64,000 nt of DNA from Streptomyces goshikiensis (lineage in GTDB: Bacteria; Actinomycetota; Actinomycetes; Streptomycetales; Streptomycetaceae). The notes beneath the pieces are model-generated. The model was not told where the DNA came from, searched no databases, and was given only the letters and a program-made list of their open reading frames with translations. The stretch covers positions 1 through 64,000 of the forward strand of contig NZ_BMVE01000009.1 in assembly GCF_014650555.1 (NCBI RefSeq), written 5' to 3'. Numbering within the stretch: the stretch's first letter is position 1; each line of letters starts with the position of its first letter. This document shows positions 10,145 to 18,338 of the stretch, one piece after another. The position numbers and the translations under genes are program-made.

Positions 10145-10885
10145 TCAGGAGACTCCGTACCACTGGCTGGCCCAGCCGGTGTTGATCGTGCTCGTCGACT
10201 GCTCCGCGAGGTTCACGGTGGCCGGCAGGGAGGTCTGGCCCGTCAGGATCGTGCTGTAGCGGAGGTTCGGCGGGGTCAGGCCCGCGTTGACCGAGATCCC
10301 GGCGCCGGTGGCCTTGAGGGTGAGGGCGTTGGTGGTCCATTCGCCGTTGAGGAGGAGGGCCACGAAGTAGGTGCCGGGGGCGGCGGTGAACGGCTTGGCG
10401 AGCGGCAGCGGCTTGGCGACCGCCTCGGTCATCAGCTGCGGCGAGACGTCCGCCGTCGAGGCGCGCAGGGTGCCCTGGGCGTCGTAGACGCCGAGTTGGC
10501 AGTCGGCGAGCTTGGCGTTCGGGTCGACGCCGGCCAGCCCCAGCCAGATGTTGGACCAGGTGATCTGCTCGCGCAGCACGATCCGCACCAGGGTGACGCG
10601 GCCCCCGACCCCTGCGGCGGACTGGGCGGTGACGTGCCCCGCGTCGTTCGGGTCGCCCGTCCACGCCAGCAGGTTCTGGTCCTGCGGCCGGGGCCCCTCG
10701 TACCCGGAGCCGCCACCCCGCGCGGGCGCCGCCGGGGCGGAGGCGGGGGAGCCGCTGCCCTTCCCCTGCGGCCCGTCGCCGGACGAGGCGGTGCAGCCGG
10801 CCAGCGCGAGCGCGGCCGCGAGCGCCACGGCGACGCCCCGGCCGGCCGCGGCGGTGGTGGTACGGGTACGGGTACGGGTGCGCAT
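10145..10885 (-). CDS. Secreted lipoprotein of unknown function
   Basis: A 246-residue lipoprotein. A very basic N-terminus (repeated Arg-Thr) is followed by a hydrophobic stretch and the lipobox LALAGC, with Cys31 the expected lipidation site. A Gly/Ser/Pro linker follows. The mature domain (about residue 80 onward) looks all-beta, with WSNIWLGLAG and APGTYFVALLLNGEW, but I do not recognise the family. The repeated Arg-Thr codons form a short GTACGG tandem at the DNA level (10859-10880). Confidence 0.75.
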   Translation of the reverse strand: MRTRTRTRTTTAAAGRGVAVALAAALALAGCTASSGDGPQGKGSGSPASAPAAPARGGGSGYEGPRPQDQNLLAWTGDPNDAGHVTAQSAAGVGGRVTLVRIVLREQITWSNIWLGLAGVDPNAKLADCQLGVYDAQGTLRASTADVSPQLMTEAVAKPLPLAKPFTAAPGTYFVALLLNGEWTTNALTLKATGAGISVNAGLTPPNLRYSTILTGQTSLPATVNLAEQSTSTINTGWASQWYGVS

Positions 10886-10992
10886 GGTCCCCCCATGTGA
10901 TGCGGATCTGCCAAAGGGGCCATGGTCACACGCGCCCCTCCCACCCCCGGCGCCGGGCCGTCCGGCGGGCGCCGCCCGGGGTCAGCCCGCAA

Positions 10993-13146
10993 TCAGCCCG
11001 GGGGCGGGTTCTGTTCCGTCCAGATGATCTTGCCTTCGGGGGTGTAACGGGTGCCCCAGGCCTGGGCGAGCTGGGCGACGATGAACAGCCCGCGGCCGCC
11101 CTCGTCGGCGACGCTCGCGTGGCGCAGCCGCGGGGTGGACGCGCTGCCGTCCCGGACCTCGCAGGTGAGCGCCCGGTCGTTGATGACGCGCAGCTCCAGC
11201 GGCGGGCTCCCGTAGCGCACCGCGTTGGTGACCAGCTCGCTGACGATGAGTTCGGTGTCGTGGGCCGTCTCCCGCTCCACCCCCCAGTCGGCCAGCCGGT
11301 CGCGGACCAGGCGCCGGGCGGTGGCGACGACCGTCGGGGTGTCCGGGAGCTGCCAGACGCCCACCCGGTCGGCGGGGAAGGGGTGGGTCCGGACGAGCAG
11401 CAGCGCGGTCGGGCCGGGCTCCGCGGAGCCGGCGAGCGCGTACAGGACGTCGTCGCGCAGGTCCTCCAGCGGGCGGCCGCGGTGCTGCTCGGCCAGCCGC
11501 CGCAGCGCGTCCGCGTCGCCGGACGCGACCAGGGCCGGCAGCGGGGTGTCGGAGAGGATCAGCAGACTGTCCTCGGGGACCGTGAAGGCCGTCGCGGCGA
11601 AGGGCGTCTTGTCCTCGCTGCCCAGCAGGGACCCGGCCGGCACGTTGCGGACCTCGGTGCTCCCGTCGGCGTGGACGACGACCAGGCTCGGGGAGCCGGC
11701 CCCCGCGACCGTGCAGGTGAGGGTCAGCGGATCGTAGACGGCGTACGCGAAGCGCGCGGCGAGCGCCTGCCGGTGCAGGGGGTCGGCGGTCGGCAGGGTG
11801 GCCCGCTCGGCCGCCAGGAACGTCGCCGTGTCGTTCAGCCGCGCGAGGAGCTCGTCGGGCTCCACGTCGAACGCCGCCAGCGAACGGACGACCGTACGCA
11901 ACTGCCCCATCACGGCGGCGGCGTGCAGCCCCCGGCCGACGACCCCGCCCACCGCCAGGCCCGTCCGGGCCCCGGACAGCGGGATGGTGTCGTACCACTG
12001 CCCGCCGCTGTCGGGGGGCAGCAGCAGGGGCGTCGTCTCCAGCGCGGGGTGCGAGCTGGGACGCCGGGGGAGCAGCTGGCGCTGGACGGTCGCCGCGATG
12101 GTGTGCTCGCGCGTGTAGCGGCGGGCGTTGTCGATGGACAGCGCCGTGTGGTCGGCCACCTGGAGCAGCAGGCTGACGTCGTCCTCGTCGTACGGTTCGC
12201 CCTGCCGCGTCCGGTAGAGGCTGATCAGGCCCAGCACGGTGTCCCGCACGGTCAGCGGCGCCGTGATCAGGGTGTGGGCCCCCGCCGCGCGGATCGCCCG
12301 CGCGCGGGCCGGGTCCGCCGCCAGCCACGGCAGGTCCTCGTCCAGGGACGCGACCGCCCGGGGCCGCAGGTCGGAGAGCGCCTGCGTGTACGGGGTGGGA
12401 CCGGGCAGCGCCCGTACGTCGCCCAGCGGATGCGCCTGCGGGGCATCGGCGTCGGTGCCGCCGCCCGCCGCGCTGCGGAAGGCCGCGCGGCGCAGCGGAA
12501 CGTCCCGCGGCAGGGGAGCGAGCGGAGGATGGTCACCCCGCAGCACGGCGTCGACCACCTCGACGACCGCGATGTCGGCCACGCGCGGCACCAGGACGTC
12601 CACGAGCTCCTGGCAGGTCTCCAGCACGTCGAGCGTGCGCCCCACGTGCTCGCGGGTCATCTCCAGCACCACCTCGCGGGCCCGGCTCTCCTCCCGCTCG
12701 GTGACCTCGACCACGGCCACCGCGAGGCCGAGCACGTCCCCGGACGGCGTCTCCAGACGGAAGACGGAGATCTCGTGGAAGTACTGGTGGCCGGGATCGC
12801 CGCGGCGGTGCGCCCGTACGATGTGTGCCACCAAGGGCACGCCGCTGTCCAGCACTCCCCGGACGAGCGCCATCACCTCGTCGGCGTCGAGCAGTCCGTA
12901 CACCTCGTCCACACGGTGTCCGACGACGTCCTCGACCGGTACGTCCCGCATGGCGGGGGTGGCGGTGTTGACGCGGACGACCCGCAGGTCGGTGTCCAGC
13001 AGGTGCAGGCCCACGAGGGACTGGCTGAACAGGGCGTCCAGCATCGCGGCCCCTGGCCCGTCCAGGGGCGCGGTCGGCTCGCTCTGGGCCACCGGAACCA
13101 CCCTTGCCGCTCGGATCCGCGGCGGGCCTTCCGCAGCGCCCGCCAC
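10993..13146 (-). CDS. PAS-GAF-SpoIIE-type phosphatase-HATPase regulator with degenerate phosphatase site
   Basis: A 717-residue soluble signalling protein: PAS (about 33-150), GAF (about 165-345), PP2C/SpoIIE domain (about 350-585) and an anti-sigma-type HATPase (about 600-710, with SELVTNAVRYG and GGRGLFIV). Such proteins control sigma factors through anti-anti-sigma dephosphorylation. Here the metal-binding Asp residues are mostly missing: GGDW is GGQW (Q383), GDVxGHG is GGVVGRG (G401), and the final DD is GPT (578-580); only SD533 remains. Phosphatase activity is doubtful. GTG 13146 is one start; GTG 13092 (residue 19) has a better ribosome site. Confidence 0.85.
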   Translation of the reverse strand: MAGAAEGPPRIRAARVVPVAQSEPTAPLDGPGAAMLDALFSQSLVGLHLLDTDLRVVRVNTATPAMRDVPVEDVVGHRVDEVYGLLDADEVMALVRGVLDSGVPLVAHIVRAHRRGDPGHQYFHEISVFRLETPSGDVLGLAVAVVEVTEREESRAREVVLEMTREHVGRTLDVLETCQELVDVLVPRVADIAVVEVVDAVLRGDHPPLAPLPRDVPLRRAAFRSAAGGGTDADAPQAHPLGDVRALPGPTPYTQALSDLRPRAVASLDEDLPWLAADPARARAIRAAGAHTLITAPLTVRDTVLGLISLYRTRQGEPYDEDDVSLLLQVADHTALSIDNARRYTREHTIAATVQRQLLPRRPSSHPALETTPLLLPPDSGGQWYDTIPLSGARTGLAVGGVVGRGLHAAAVMGQLRTVVRSLAAFDVEPDELLARLNDTATFLAAERATLPTADPLHRQALAARFAYAVYDPLTLTCTVAGAGSPSLVVVHADGSTEVRNVPAGSLLGSEDKTPFAATAFTVPEDSLLILSDTPLPALVASGDADALRRLAEQHRGRPLEDLRDDVLYALAGSAEPGPTALLLVRTHPFPADRVGVWQLPDTPTVVATARRLVRDRLADWGVERETAHDTELIVSELVTNAVRYGSPPLELRVINDRALTCEVRDGSASTPRLRHASVADEGGRGLFIVAQLAQAWGTRYTPEGKIIWTEQNPPPG

Positions 13147-13252
13147 CGCCTGTATTACCCCATACCCGGGCGAAAGTGGCAGGTTCGGCTCGCGGGGCTC
13201 GTGCCCGGTCCGCCGAAGGGGCTGCCGGGGACCTTCCGATCCCTCATGTCCC

Positions 13253-14272
13253 TCACGAGGACGTACGGGCGAAGGCGCGCCGGTACGAGCGGGGCGGCAC
13301 CCCCCGCCGCCGTACGAACTGCTCGCGCAGCACGGCCGCGCTCCCGTACCCGACCAGGCGGGCGATCTCCTCGACCGGGAGCCCCGTGGTCTCCAGCAGC
13401 TCCTCGGCCCGGCTCAGCCGCAGGCTCCGCAGCCAGGCGTGCGGGGTGGTGCCGGTCGCGGCGGTGAAACGACGGGCGAAGGAACGTTTGCTCATCATGG
13501 CGCGCCGGGCCAGCTCCGTGACGGGCAGCGGCTCGTGGAGGTGCTCGCGCGCCCAGTCCAGGACCTCGGCCAGCCGGTCGTCCCGGCCGTCCTCGGGGAC
13601 CGGCGCGGACAGGTACTGGGCCTGCCCGCCCTCGCGGTGGGACGGCAGCACCATGTCCCGGGCGACGGCGTTGGCCAGCGCGGCGCCGTGCTCCCGCCGC
13701 AGCAGGTGCAGGCACAGGTCGAAGCCCGCGGCGGCCCCCGCGCCCGTGACGACGCTCCCCTCGTCGACGTAGAGGGCGTCGGGTTCGACCGTGACGTCCG
13801 GGTGGCGGCCGGCCAGCAGCTCCGCGAACCGCCAGTGGGTCGTGGCGCGCCGGCCGGAGAGCAGGCCGGCGGCGGCGAGCGCGAACGTACCGACGCAGTG
13901 CGCGGCGACGACGGCGCCGCGCGCGTGCGCGGCCCTCAGCGCGTCGAGGACGGCGGGGGCGGGCGGTGTGCGGAAACCGGCCCCCGGCAGGGCGATCAGC
14001 AGGTCGGCGGAGGCGAGCCGGTCCAGCCCGTGGGTGATGGCGAGCGGCACCCCGCAGTCCGTGGGCACGGGGCCGGGCCGGTCGGCGCACAGGGCGAAGT
14101 CGAACCCGGGCACCTCCGCCCCGTGGGGCCCGAACACCTCGGCGACGATGCCGACGGCGAGCATGCCGGCGCCGGCCGGGACGTACGCGGCGACGGACGC
14201 GAAGGGCGGGGCGGCGGCGGGAATCGGAGCGGCCGTCGCGGCAGGCAGCAGGTCGGGTATCGGGGCGGACAT
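13253..14272 (-). CDS. GlxA-family transcriptional regulator (DJ-1/PfpI domain plus AraC HTH)
   Basis: A 339-residue regulator. Residues about 25-200 form a class-I glutamine-amidotransferase-like (DJ-1/PfpI) domain with AAHCVGTFALAAAGLLSGR, where Cys sits at the elbow. The C-terminal 110 residues are an AraC double HTH (RAMMSKRSFARRFTAATGTTPHAWL, then EEIARLVGYGS). The gene is divergent from an MBL hydrolase with a 92-bp gap that contains GTGCCACTCGTGAAGTGCC-like repeats. It may regulate that hydrolase. Confidence 0.92.
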   Translation of the reverse strand: MSAPIPDLLPAATAAPIPAAAPPFASVAAYVPAGAGMLAVGIVAEVFGPHGAEVPGFDFALCADRPGPVPTDCGVPLAITHGLDRLASADLLIALPGAGFRTPPAPAVLDALRAAHARGAVVAAHCVGTFALAAAGLLSGRRATTHWRFAELLAGRHPDVTVEPDALYVDEGSVVTGAGAAAGFDLCLHLLRREHGAALANAVARDMVLPSHREGGQAQYLSAPVPEDGRDDRLAEVLDWAREHLHEPLPVTELARRAMMSKRSFARRFTAATGTTPHAWLRSLRLSRAEELLETTGLPVEEIARLVGYGSAAVLREQFVRRRGVPPRSYRRAFARTSS

Positions 14273-14364
14273 CGCAGCAGTCTGGCACGGGACGGCACGA
14301 ATCCTGCGATCAGGGGCAGATGTGCCACTCGTGAAGTGCCGCTCCCCTCACCAGAATTGAGGGC

Positions 14365-14958
14365 ATGACAGACGCACCGGCCGGCCGCAGCGCCGCCTAC
14401 ACCATCCTGACCACCGGCTACACGGGCTCCACCGGCCCCGGGGTCGCCGCCACCGTCTCCTACGTGTCCGACGCCGGCCGGCACCTGATCTTCGACCCGG
14501 GCATGGTGGCGAGCCACGACGACATCCTCGGCCCGCTCGCGGAACTGGGCCTGGGCCCCGACGACATCACCGACGTGGTGCTCAGCCACCACCACCCGGA
14601 CAACACCATGAACGCGGGCCTGTTCGGACGGGCCCGGGTCCACGACCACCGGGTGGAGTACGCGGGCGACCACTGGACCAACCGGGACGCCGAGGGGTAC
14701 GAACTCACCCCGTCGCTCCGGCTGATCCGCACCCCGGGCCACAGCCCGGAGGACATCACGCTGCTGGCCGGGACGGACTCGGGCGTGGTCGCCTTCGCCG
14801 GCGACCTGTGGTGGCACGCGGACGGCCCGGCCGACGACCCCGTCGCCCCCGACCGCGACCTCCTGCGCGCCTCCCGCGAGCGGGTGCTCGCCGCCGCGGA
14901 CCTGATCGTCCCTGGCCACGGCGGCCCGTTCACGCCCACCGACAGCACTCCGCGCTAG
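14365..14958 (+). CDS. MBL-fold metallo-hydrolase
   Basis: A 197-residue metallo-beta-lactamase-fold protein. Motifs present: SHHHPDN (family HxHxDH, with the last His replaced by Asn), TPGHSPED, FAGDLWW and VPGHGGPF. The overall pattern resembles the MBLAC1-like group. Start ATG 14365 yields a full domain. It is divergent from the GlxA-type regulator. The His-to-Asn change may alter metal binding at one site. Substrate unknown. Confidence 0.85.
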   Translation: MTDAPAGRSAAYTILTTGYTGSTGPGVAATVSYVSDAGRHLIFDPGMVASHDDILGPLAELGLGPDDITDVVLSHHHPDNTMNAGLFGRARVHDHRVEYAGDHWTNRDAEGYELTPSLRLIRTPGHSPEDITLLAGTDSGVVAFAGDLWWHADGPADDPVAPDRDLLRASRERVLAAADLIVPGHGGPFTPTDSTPR

Positions 14959-14979
14959 GCGCTGTGCATACTGCTGGAC

Positions 14980-15483
14980 ATGACGTCCACGCTCGCCCAG
15001 CGCATCCACCTGATGATCACCTTCGTGCTGGTGGTGTGCGGGACGGTGGGCGGCGGCTGCCTCGGCGCGCTCTGGGGCGGCTGGATCACGGCCCTGGTCG
15101 CCGCGGCCGCGGCCGGACTGGGCGCGGGGGCCGGCTCGTTCCTCGCCCGGCGGCAGGTGCTGGCCTTCCTGCGGCCGGACGCCACCGCCGCCGACCGCGG
15201 CGACGGGTACGCGCAGGGCATCGCCGACGCGGTCCTCGTCGGCATCGCGACCTACCAGGCGGCGGCCTTCCCGCTCACCCCGGACGGGGTGAGCGACGAG
15301 GAGCGCGACGCCCGTCGCACCGTCGCCTACCGGATCGCCGCTCACGAGGGCCTGCCCCTGCCGGTACGGGTCTCCGCGGCGGCCGCGCTGGAGGCCATCG
15401 ACGAGGGCCACGACACCGAGAGCGCCCACTCGGCGATGAAGGCGCTGTCCCTCTCGGTGTACGAACACCGCACGGCCCGCTGA
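14980..15483 (+). CDS. Small membrane protein of unknown function
   Basis: A 167-residue protein with two N-terminal membrane segments (about 11-30 and 35-56, GGWITALVAAAAAGLGAGAGSF). A soluble, acidic, Ala-rich cytoplasmic region follows. It starts 21 bp after the MBL hydrolase, so the two are probably co-transcribed. I do not recognise a family. Confidence 0.65.
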   Translation: MTSTLAQRIHLMITFVLVVCGTVGGGCLGALWGGWITALVAAAAAGLGAGAGSFLARRQVLAFLRPDATAADRGDGYAQGIADAVLVGIATYQAAAFPLTPDGVSDEERDARRTVAYRIAAHEGLPLPVRVSAAAALEAIDEGHDTESAHSAMKALSLSVYEHRTAR

Positions 15484-15489
15484 CAGGCC

Positions 15490-16017
15490 CTAGGGCTCGC
15501 GGCCCGCCGGGATCTGGTCCAGGGCCCAGCGGGCCCACTCCCGCTTCATCGCGCTGCCCCGGAGGCCGTACTCCAGCACCAGGCGCCCGGAGACGGACAG
15601 CCGGTCACCCGTCCACTCGCGCGAGCCGAGGAGCTTCTCCAGCTCCGCGATCTGCTCGTCCTCCTCCTCCGCGATCCGCGCGAGCTGCTCGCGCGCCTGC
15701 GCGGAGGGCAGCAGGCCGAGGAAGAACACCCGCAGCATCCATTCGCTGCGCAGCGGCTGCGGCTGGGCGGGCGTGGTCAGCCAGCGCTGGAGTTCGGCGC
15801 GCCCTTCGGGGCGGAGCGAGTACTCCTTGCGGCCCCGGGGGCCTTCGGCGGAGACGTCGACGAGGCCGGCGTCCGTCATCCGGGTCAGTTCCCCGTAGAC
15901 CTGACTCTGGGTGGCGCGCCAGACGTTGGCGAGCGTGGTGTCGAACAGCTTCATCAGGTCGTAGCCGCTGGACGGCCGGTCGGACAGCAGCCCGAGGAGT
16001 GCGTGGCGAAGGCTCAT
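15490..16017 (-). CDS. PadR-family transcriptional regulator
   Basis: A 175-residue repressor. The N-terminal winged helix has the PadR hallmarks LRHALLGLLSDRPSSGYDLMKLF and QSQVYGELTRMTDAGLV; the C-terminal part is a helical dimerisation domain of the PadR-C/VirR type. ATG 16017 is preferred to the in-frame ATG 16026. Just upstream lies a perfect 12-bp inverted repeat shared with the divergent membrane-protein gene. Confidence 0.93.
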   Translation of the reverse strand: MSLRHALLGLLSDRPSSGYDLMKLFDTTLANVWRATQSQVYGELTRMTDAGLVDVSAEGPRGRKEYSLRPEGRAELQRWLTTPAQPQPLRSEWMLRVFFLGLLPSAQAREQLARIAEEEDEQIAELEKLLGSREWTGDRLSVSGRLVLEYGLRGSAMKREWARWALDQIPAGREP

Positions 16018-16047
16018 GGTCACCACCCTACCCCTGACCTTCCACTC

Positions 16048-16088
16048 TTGACAGGTCGAGAAAGGAGGTTCTAAGTTCGACCTGTCAA
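16048..16088. promoter_or_regulatory. Long inverted repeat between padR-type gene and membrane-protein gene
   Basis: TTGACAGGTCGA at 16048-16059 and TCGACCTGTCAA at 16077-16088 are perfect reverse complements separated by 17 bp. The left arm also reads as a -35 box (TTGACA), and CTAAGT/TAAGTT follows 17-18 bp later for the rightward gene. A PadR dimer bound here would cover the promoter. Confidence 0.7.
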
Positions 16089-16144
16089 CATTGGAATGTC
16101 ATGGCGAGGGACACCCCGCCCCTCCGGAAAGAGACGGCGAAGAC

Positions 16145-16711
16145 ATGAAGTCGAACCCCCTCCTCAGCCTGGCCCCGTGGATCGTCTTCACCCTGGCCGC
16201 CGGCAACGGCGTCGCCGCCCAGTGGTCCGCCGCCCTGGCCGCCCTCGTCGCCCTGGCCGCCGCGGTCCCCTCGATACGCGCCGGCCGTCCCAAACTGCTG
16301 GACGCCATGGGCGTGGTGACCTTCGCCGTGCTCTCGGTCCTCGCCTTCGCCGGCGGCCACGGGGTCCAGGCCTTCGTCACCGACCACGGCCGCACCGTCG
16401 CCACCGGCGCCCTGGCCGTCCTGATCCTGGTGACCCTGCCGTTCATGCCCTTCACCGAGCAGTACGCCCGCGAGCAGGCGCCCCGGATCGTCTGGGACTC
16501 CCCGCAGTTCAAGAGGACCAACCGGCTCTTCTCCGCCGTCTGGGGCGGCGTGTTCGCCCTGATGACCCTCGCCCACTTCGTCGCCTCGCAGGCGCCGGGC
16601 AACACCGCGCTCGGGGTCGTCTGCAACTGGATCGTCCCGATCCTCGCCGTCCAGCGGATGTTCGCGTTCATGAAGCGCTACCGCGCCCGGCAGTCCCTTC
16701 GGTCCGCGTGA
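16145..16711 (+). CDS. Membrane protein of unknown function, probably under PadR control
   Basis: A 188-residue protein with about five hydrophobic segments (PWIVFTLAAGNGVAAQW, ALAALVALAAAV, LLDAMGVVTFAVLSVLAFAGG, ATGALAVLILVTLPF, and a pair near the C-terminus). The motif PFTEQYARE and the basic C-terminus recur in proteins of unknown function in actinobacteria. ATG 16145 was chosen because it starts just before the first membrane helix and lies downstream of the promoter-like inverted repeat. Confidence 0.7.
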   Translation: MKSNPLLSLAPWIVFTLAAGNGVAAQWSAALAALVALAAAVPSIRAGRPKLLDAMGVVTFAVLSVLAFAGGHGVQAFVTDHGRTVATGALAVLILVTLPFMPFTEQYAREQAPRIVWDSPQFKRTNRLFSAVWGGVFALMTLAHFVASQAPGNTALGVVCNWIVPILAVQRMFAFMKRYRARQSLRSA

Positions 16712-16721
16712 CCCCGCCGAC

Positions 16722-16757
16722 ACGGCGCGCCCCGGCCTCCCGGCCGGGGCGCGCCGT
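16722..16757. terminator. Bidirectional hairpin between convergent genes
   Basis: ACGGCGCGCCCCGGCC (16722-16737) pairs perfectly with GGCCGGGGCGCGCCGT (16742-16757), giving a 16-bp stem with a 4-nt loop. It lies between the stops of two convergent genes and has no U-tract, as is common in Streptomyces. Confidence 0.85.
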
Positions 16758-16768
16758 TGGTGTGCCGG

Positions 16769-17413
16769 TCAGCCGTTGCGGTGGTGGTGGCCGCGGCGGC
16801 CCCAGGACTCGGTGTCGATGATGTTGCCGCGGTCGTCGCGGAGGGTGGCGGTGTCGCTGTCGTCCCACACCTGCCGGCGGCGGTCCTGGTACAGGTCGTG
16901 GCGGGTGTTGCGGCCCTGGCCGGTGTGGACCTTGACGCTGGAGCGGCCGTCCAGGCGGAAGTCCGGGAAGCGGTAGCGGTTGCCCTGCTCGTCCGTGAGG
17001 GTGTAGCCGCGCAGGTTGACGGCGTGGCGGCCGGTGTTCTTCACCTCGACCCATTCCCGGTTCAGGGCGCGGCCGAAGCGGTCGCCGCGCATGCCGTCCT
17101 CGTTCTGGACCTCGCCGATGGCGATCGAGGAGGGCGCCCGGTGGTCGCGCCCGTTGTCACGCCCGTTGTCACGGCCGTGGTCGCGGCCGTGGTCGCGCCC
17201 GCGCCCCTGATCGCGGCCGTTGTCGCGCCCGTTGTCGCGCCCGTTGTCGCGGCCGTGGTCGTGGTCGCGCACGTGGTCGCGGCCGTGGTTGCGGCCGTTG
17301 TCGCGGCCGTGGCCGTGACCGTCGGCGGCGGCCGGCATCGCGGCGGCGCCGATCAGGGCGCCGGCGGCCAGGACCGCGGCGAGGGCGCGACGGGTGGTGA
17401 GAGAAGCAGACAT
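16769..17413 (-). CDS. Secreted lamin-tail-domain protein with a charged Gly-Arg-Asp-Asn/His repeat
   Basis: A 214-residue exported protein. An N-terminal signal (RRALAAVLAAGALIGAAAMPAAA) is followed by about 65 residues of repeated GRDNGRD, GRDHGRD and related units. The C-terminal 110 residues form a lamin-tail beta-sandwich domain (EVQNED, REWVEVKNTGRHAVNLRGYTL, GNIIDTESWG). Start ATG 17413 follows GAAGGGG. Lamin-tail domains occur in bacterial extracellular proteins and nucleases. The zwitterionic repeat could act as a flexible spacer or bind metals or polyanions. Confidence 0.8.
   Translation of the reverse strand: MSASLTTRRALAAVLAAGALIGAAAMPAAADGHGHGRDNGRNHGRDHVRDHDHGRDNGRDNGRDNGRDQGRGRDHGRDHGRDNGRDNGRDHRAPSSIAIGEVQNEDGMRGDRFGRALNREWVEVKNTGRHAVNLRGYTLTDEQGNRYRFPDFRLDGRSSVKVHTGQGRNTRHDLYQDRRRQVWDDSDTATLRDDRGNIIDTESWGRRGHHHRNG
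17140..17330. repeat. Short tandem repeat inside the lamin-tail-domain gene
   Basis: Degenerate 12-bp units of the type CGCGCCCGTTGT and CGGCCGTGGTCG are repeated about 15 times. They encode the GRDN/GRDH tract. Such repeats can expand or contract by slippage, so copy number may vary between strains. Confidence 0.8.
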
Positions 17414-17572
17414 GGAGATGACCCCTTCAACTTCAACTGCAACGAACGTCCCGGCGTCCTGCCGGGGAGCCACACTCTGACCCCCCATCACCACCAAAAG
17501 CCACTTAATCAGAGCGTGTTGCTCAATCCGGACATATGTGTGACGATCCGTCGCGCCTCCGGAGGCTCTATA

Positions 17573-17591
17573 TTAGGACAGCCTTACCTAA
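17573..17591. promoter_or_regulatory. Iron box (DmdR1/IdeR-type operator)
   Basis: TTAGGACAGCCTTACCTAA is a 19-bp palindrome-like match to the actinobacterial iron box (family consensus close to TTAGGTTAGGCTCACCTAA). It lies 55 bp upstream of the acetyltransferase ATG. Iron-loaded DmdR/IdeR would repress the gene when iron is plentiful. Confidence 0.9.
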
Positions 17592-17646
17592 TGAAATTCG
17601 GCCTCCGCCGGCGCTCGCCGGCCCCTCCCGAAGGAACGAACACCGC

Positions 17647-18264
17647 ATGAGACCCGACTCCACCGCCCTCGTACCGTCGCGCACGGACGTCTACGCCGAG
17701 ACCGTCGAAGGCTTCGGCACCGTCCGCTTCACCCCCGTCGACCCCGCGGCGGACTCCGCCGTGCTGCATGCCTGGGTCGTCGAGGAGCGCGCGGAGTTCT
17801 GGGGCATGAACGGCGTGAGCCGTGAAGTGGTCCAGGAGATCTACGAGGACGTGGAGCGCCGCGACACCCATCACGCCTACATGGTCCGGCTGGACGACAG
17901 GCCGGTGGCGCTGTTCCAGACGTACCAGCCCGCCGAGGACCGCGTCAGTGAGTGCTACGAGGTCCGGGAGGGCGACATCGGCATCCACCTGATGCTGGCC
18001 CCGGTCGAGGGCCGGCCCATTCCCGGCTTCAGCCGCACTCTGGTCGGGTCGCTCACCCGCTTCACCTTCCGCGATCCGGTGATCCTGCGCGCGGTGGCCG
18101 AGCCGGACGCCCGCAACGCCAAGGCGCTCGCGCTGCTGAACCGTCTCGGCTTCGTCCGCCAGGGGGAGATCACCCTGCCGGAGATCGACCTGCCCGAGGT
18201 CTACCTGCCCGAGAAGCGCGCCGTACTCGCCTTCCTCGACCGGCCCCTCCCGCAGACGGCCTAG
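17647..18264 (+). CDS. Siderophore-type GNAT acetyltransferase (AlcB/IucB-like), iron-regulated
   Basis: A 205-residue acyltransferase of the family that acylates N-hydroxylated amines in hydroxamate siderophore assembly. The N-terminal HAWVVEERAEFWGM parallels the family motif in which a His-x-Trp region precedes WGM. It also has GIHLMLAP (acyl-CoA beta strand), RAVAEPDARNAKALALLNRLGF and a hydrophobic tail. An iron box sits 55 bp upstream. No other siderophore gene is nearby, so it probably acts in trans with a pathway elsewhere. Confidence 0.85.
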   Translation: MRPDSTALVPSRTDVYAETVEGFGTVRFTPVDPAADSAVLHAWVVEERAEFWGMNGVSREVVQEIYEDVERRDTHHAYMVRLDDRPVALFQTYQPAEDRVSECYEVREGDIGIHLMLAPVEGRPIPGFSRTLVGSLTRFTFRDPVILRAVAEPDARNAKALALLNRLGFVRQGEITLPEIDLPEVYLPEKRAVLAFLDRPLPQTA

Positions 18265-18302
18265 GCCGGGCCGCCGCGGGCCCGGGCCGCCTCCGCCGGG
18301 CA

Positions 18303-18325
18303 CCCCCGCCCCCGAGGGGCGGGGG
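18303..18325. terminator. Hairpin downstream of the acetyltransferase
   Basis: CCCCCGCCCC (18303-18312) and GGGGCGGGGG (18316-18325) pair perfectly with a 3-nt loop, between the acetyltransferase stop and the next start. It may end the iron-regulated transcript. Confidence 0.65.
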
Positions 18326-18338
18326 CTACGCTCCCAGG

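Noticed and set aside
17140..17330. CRISPR-like array
   Set aside because: Units are 12 bp, contiguous and in frame, encoding a protein repeat; there are no spacers or cas genes.
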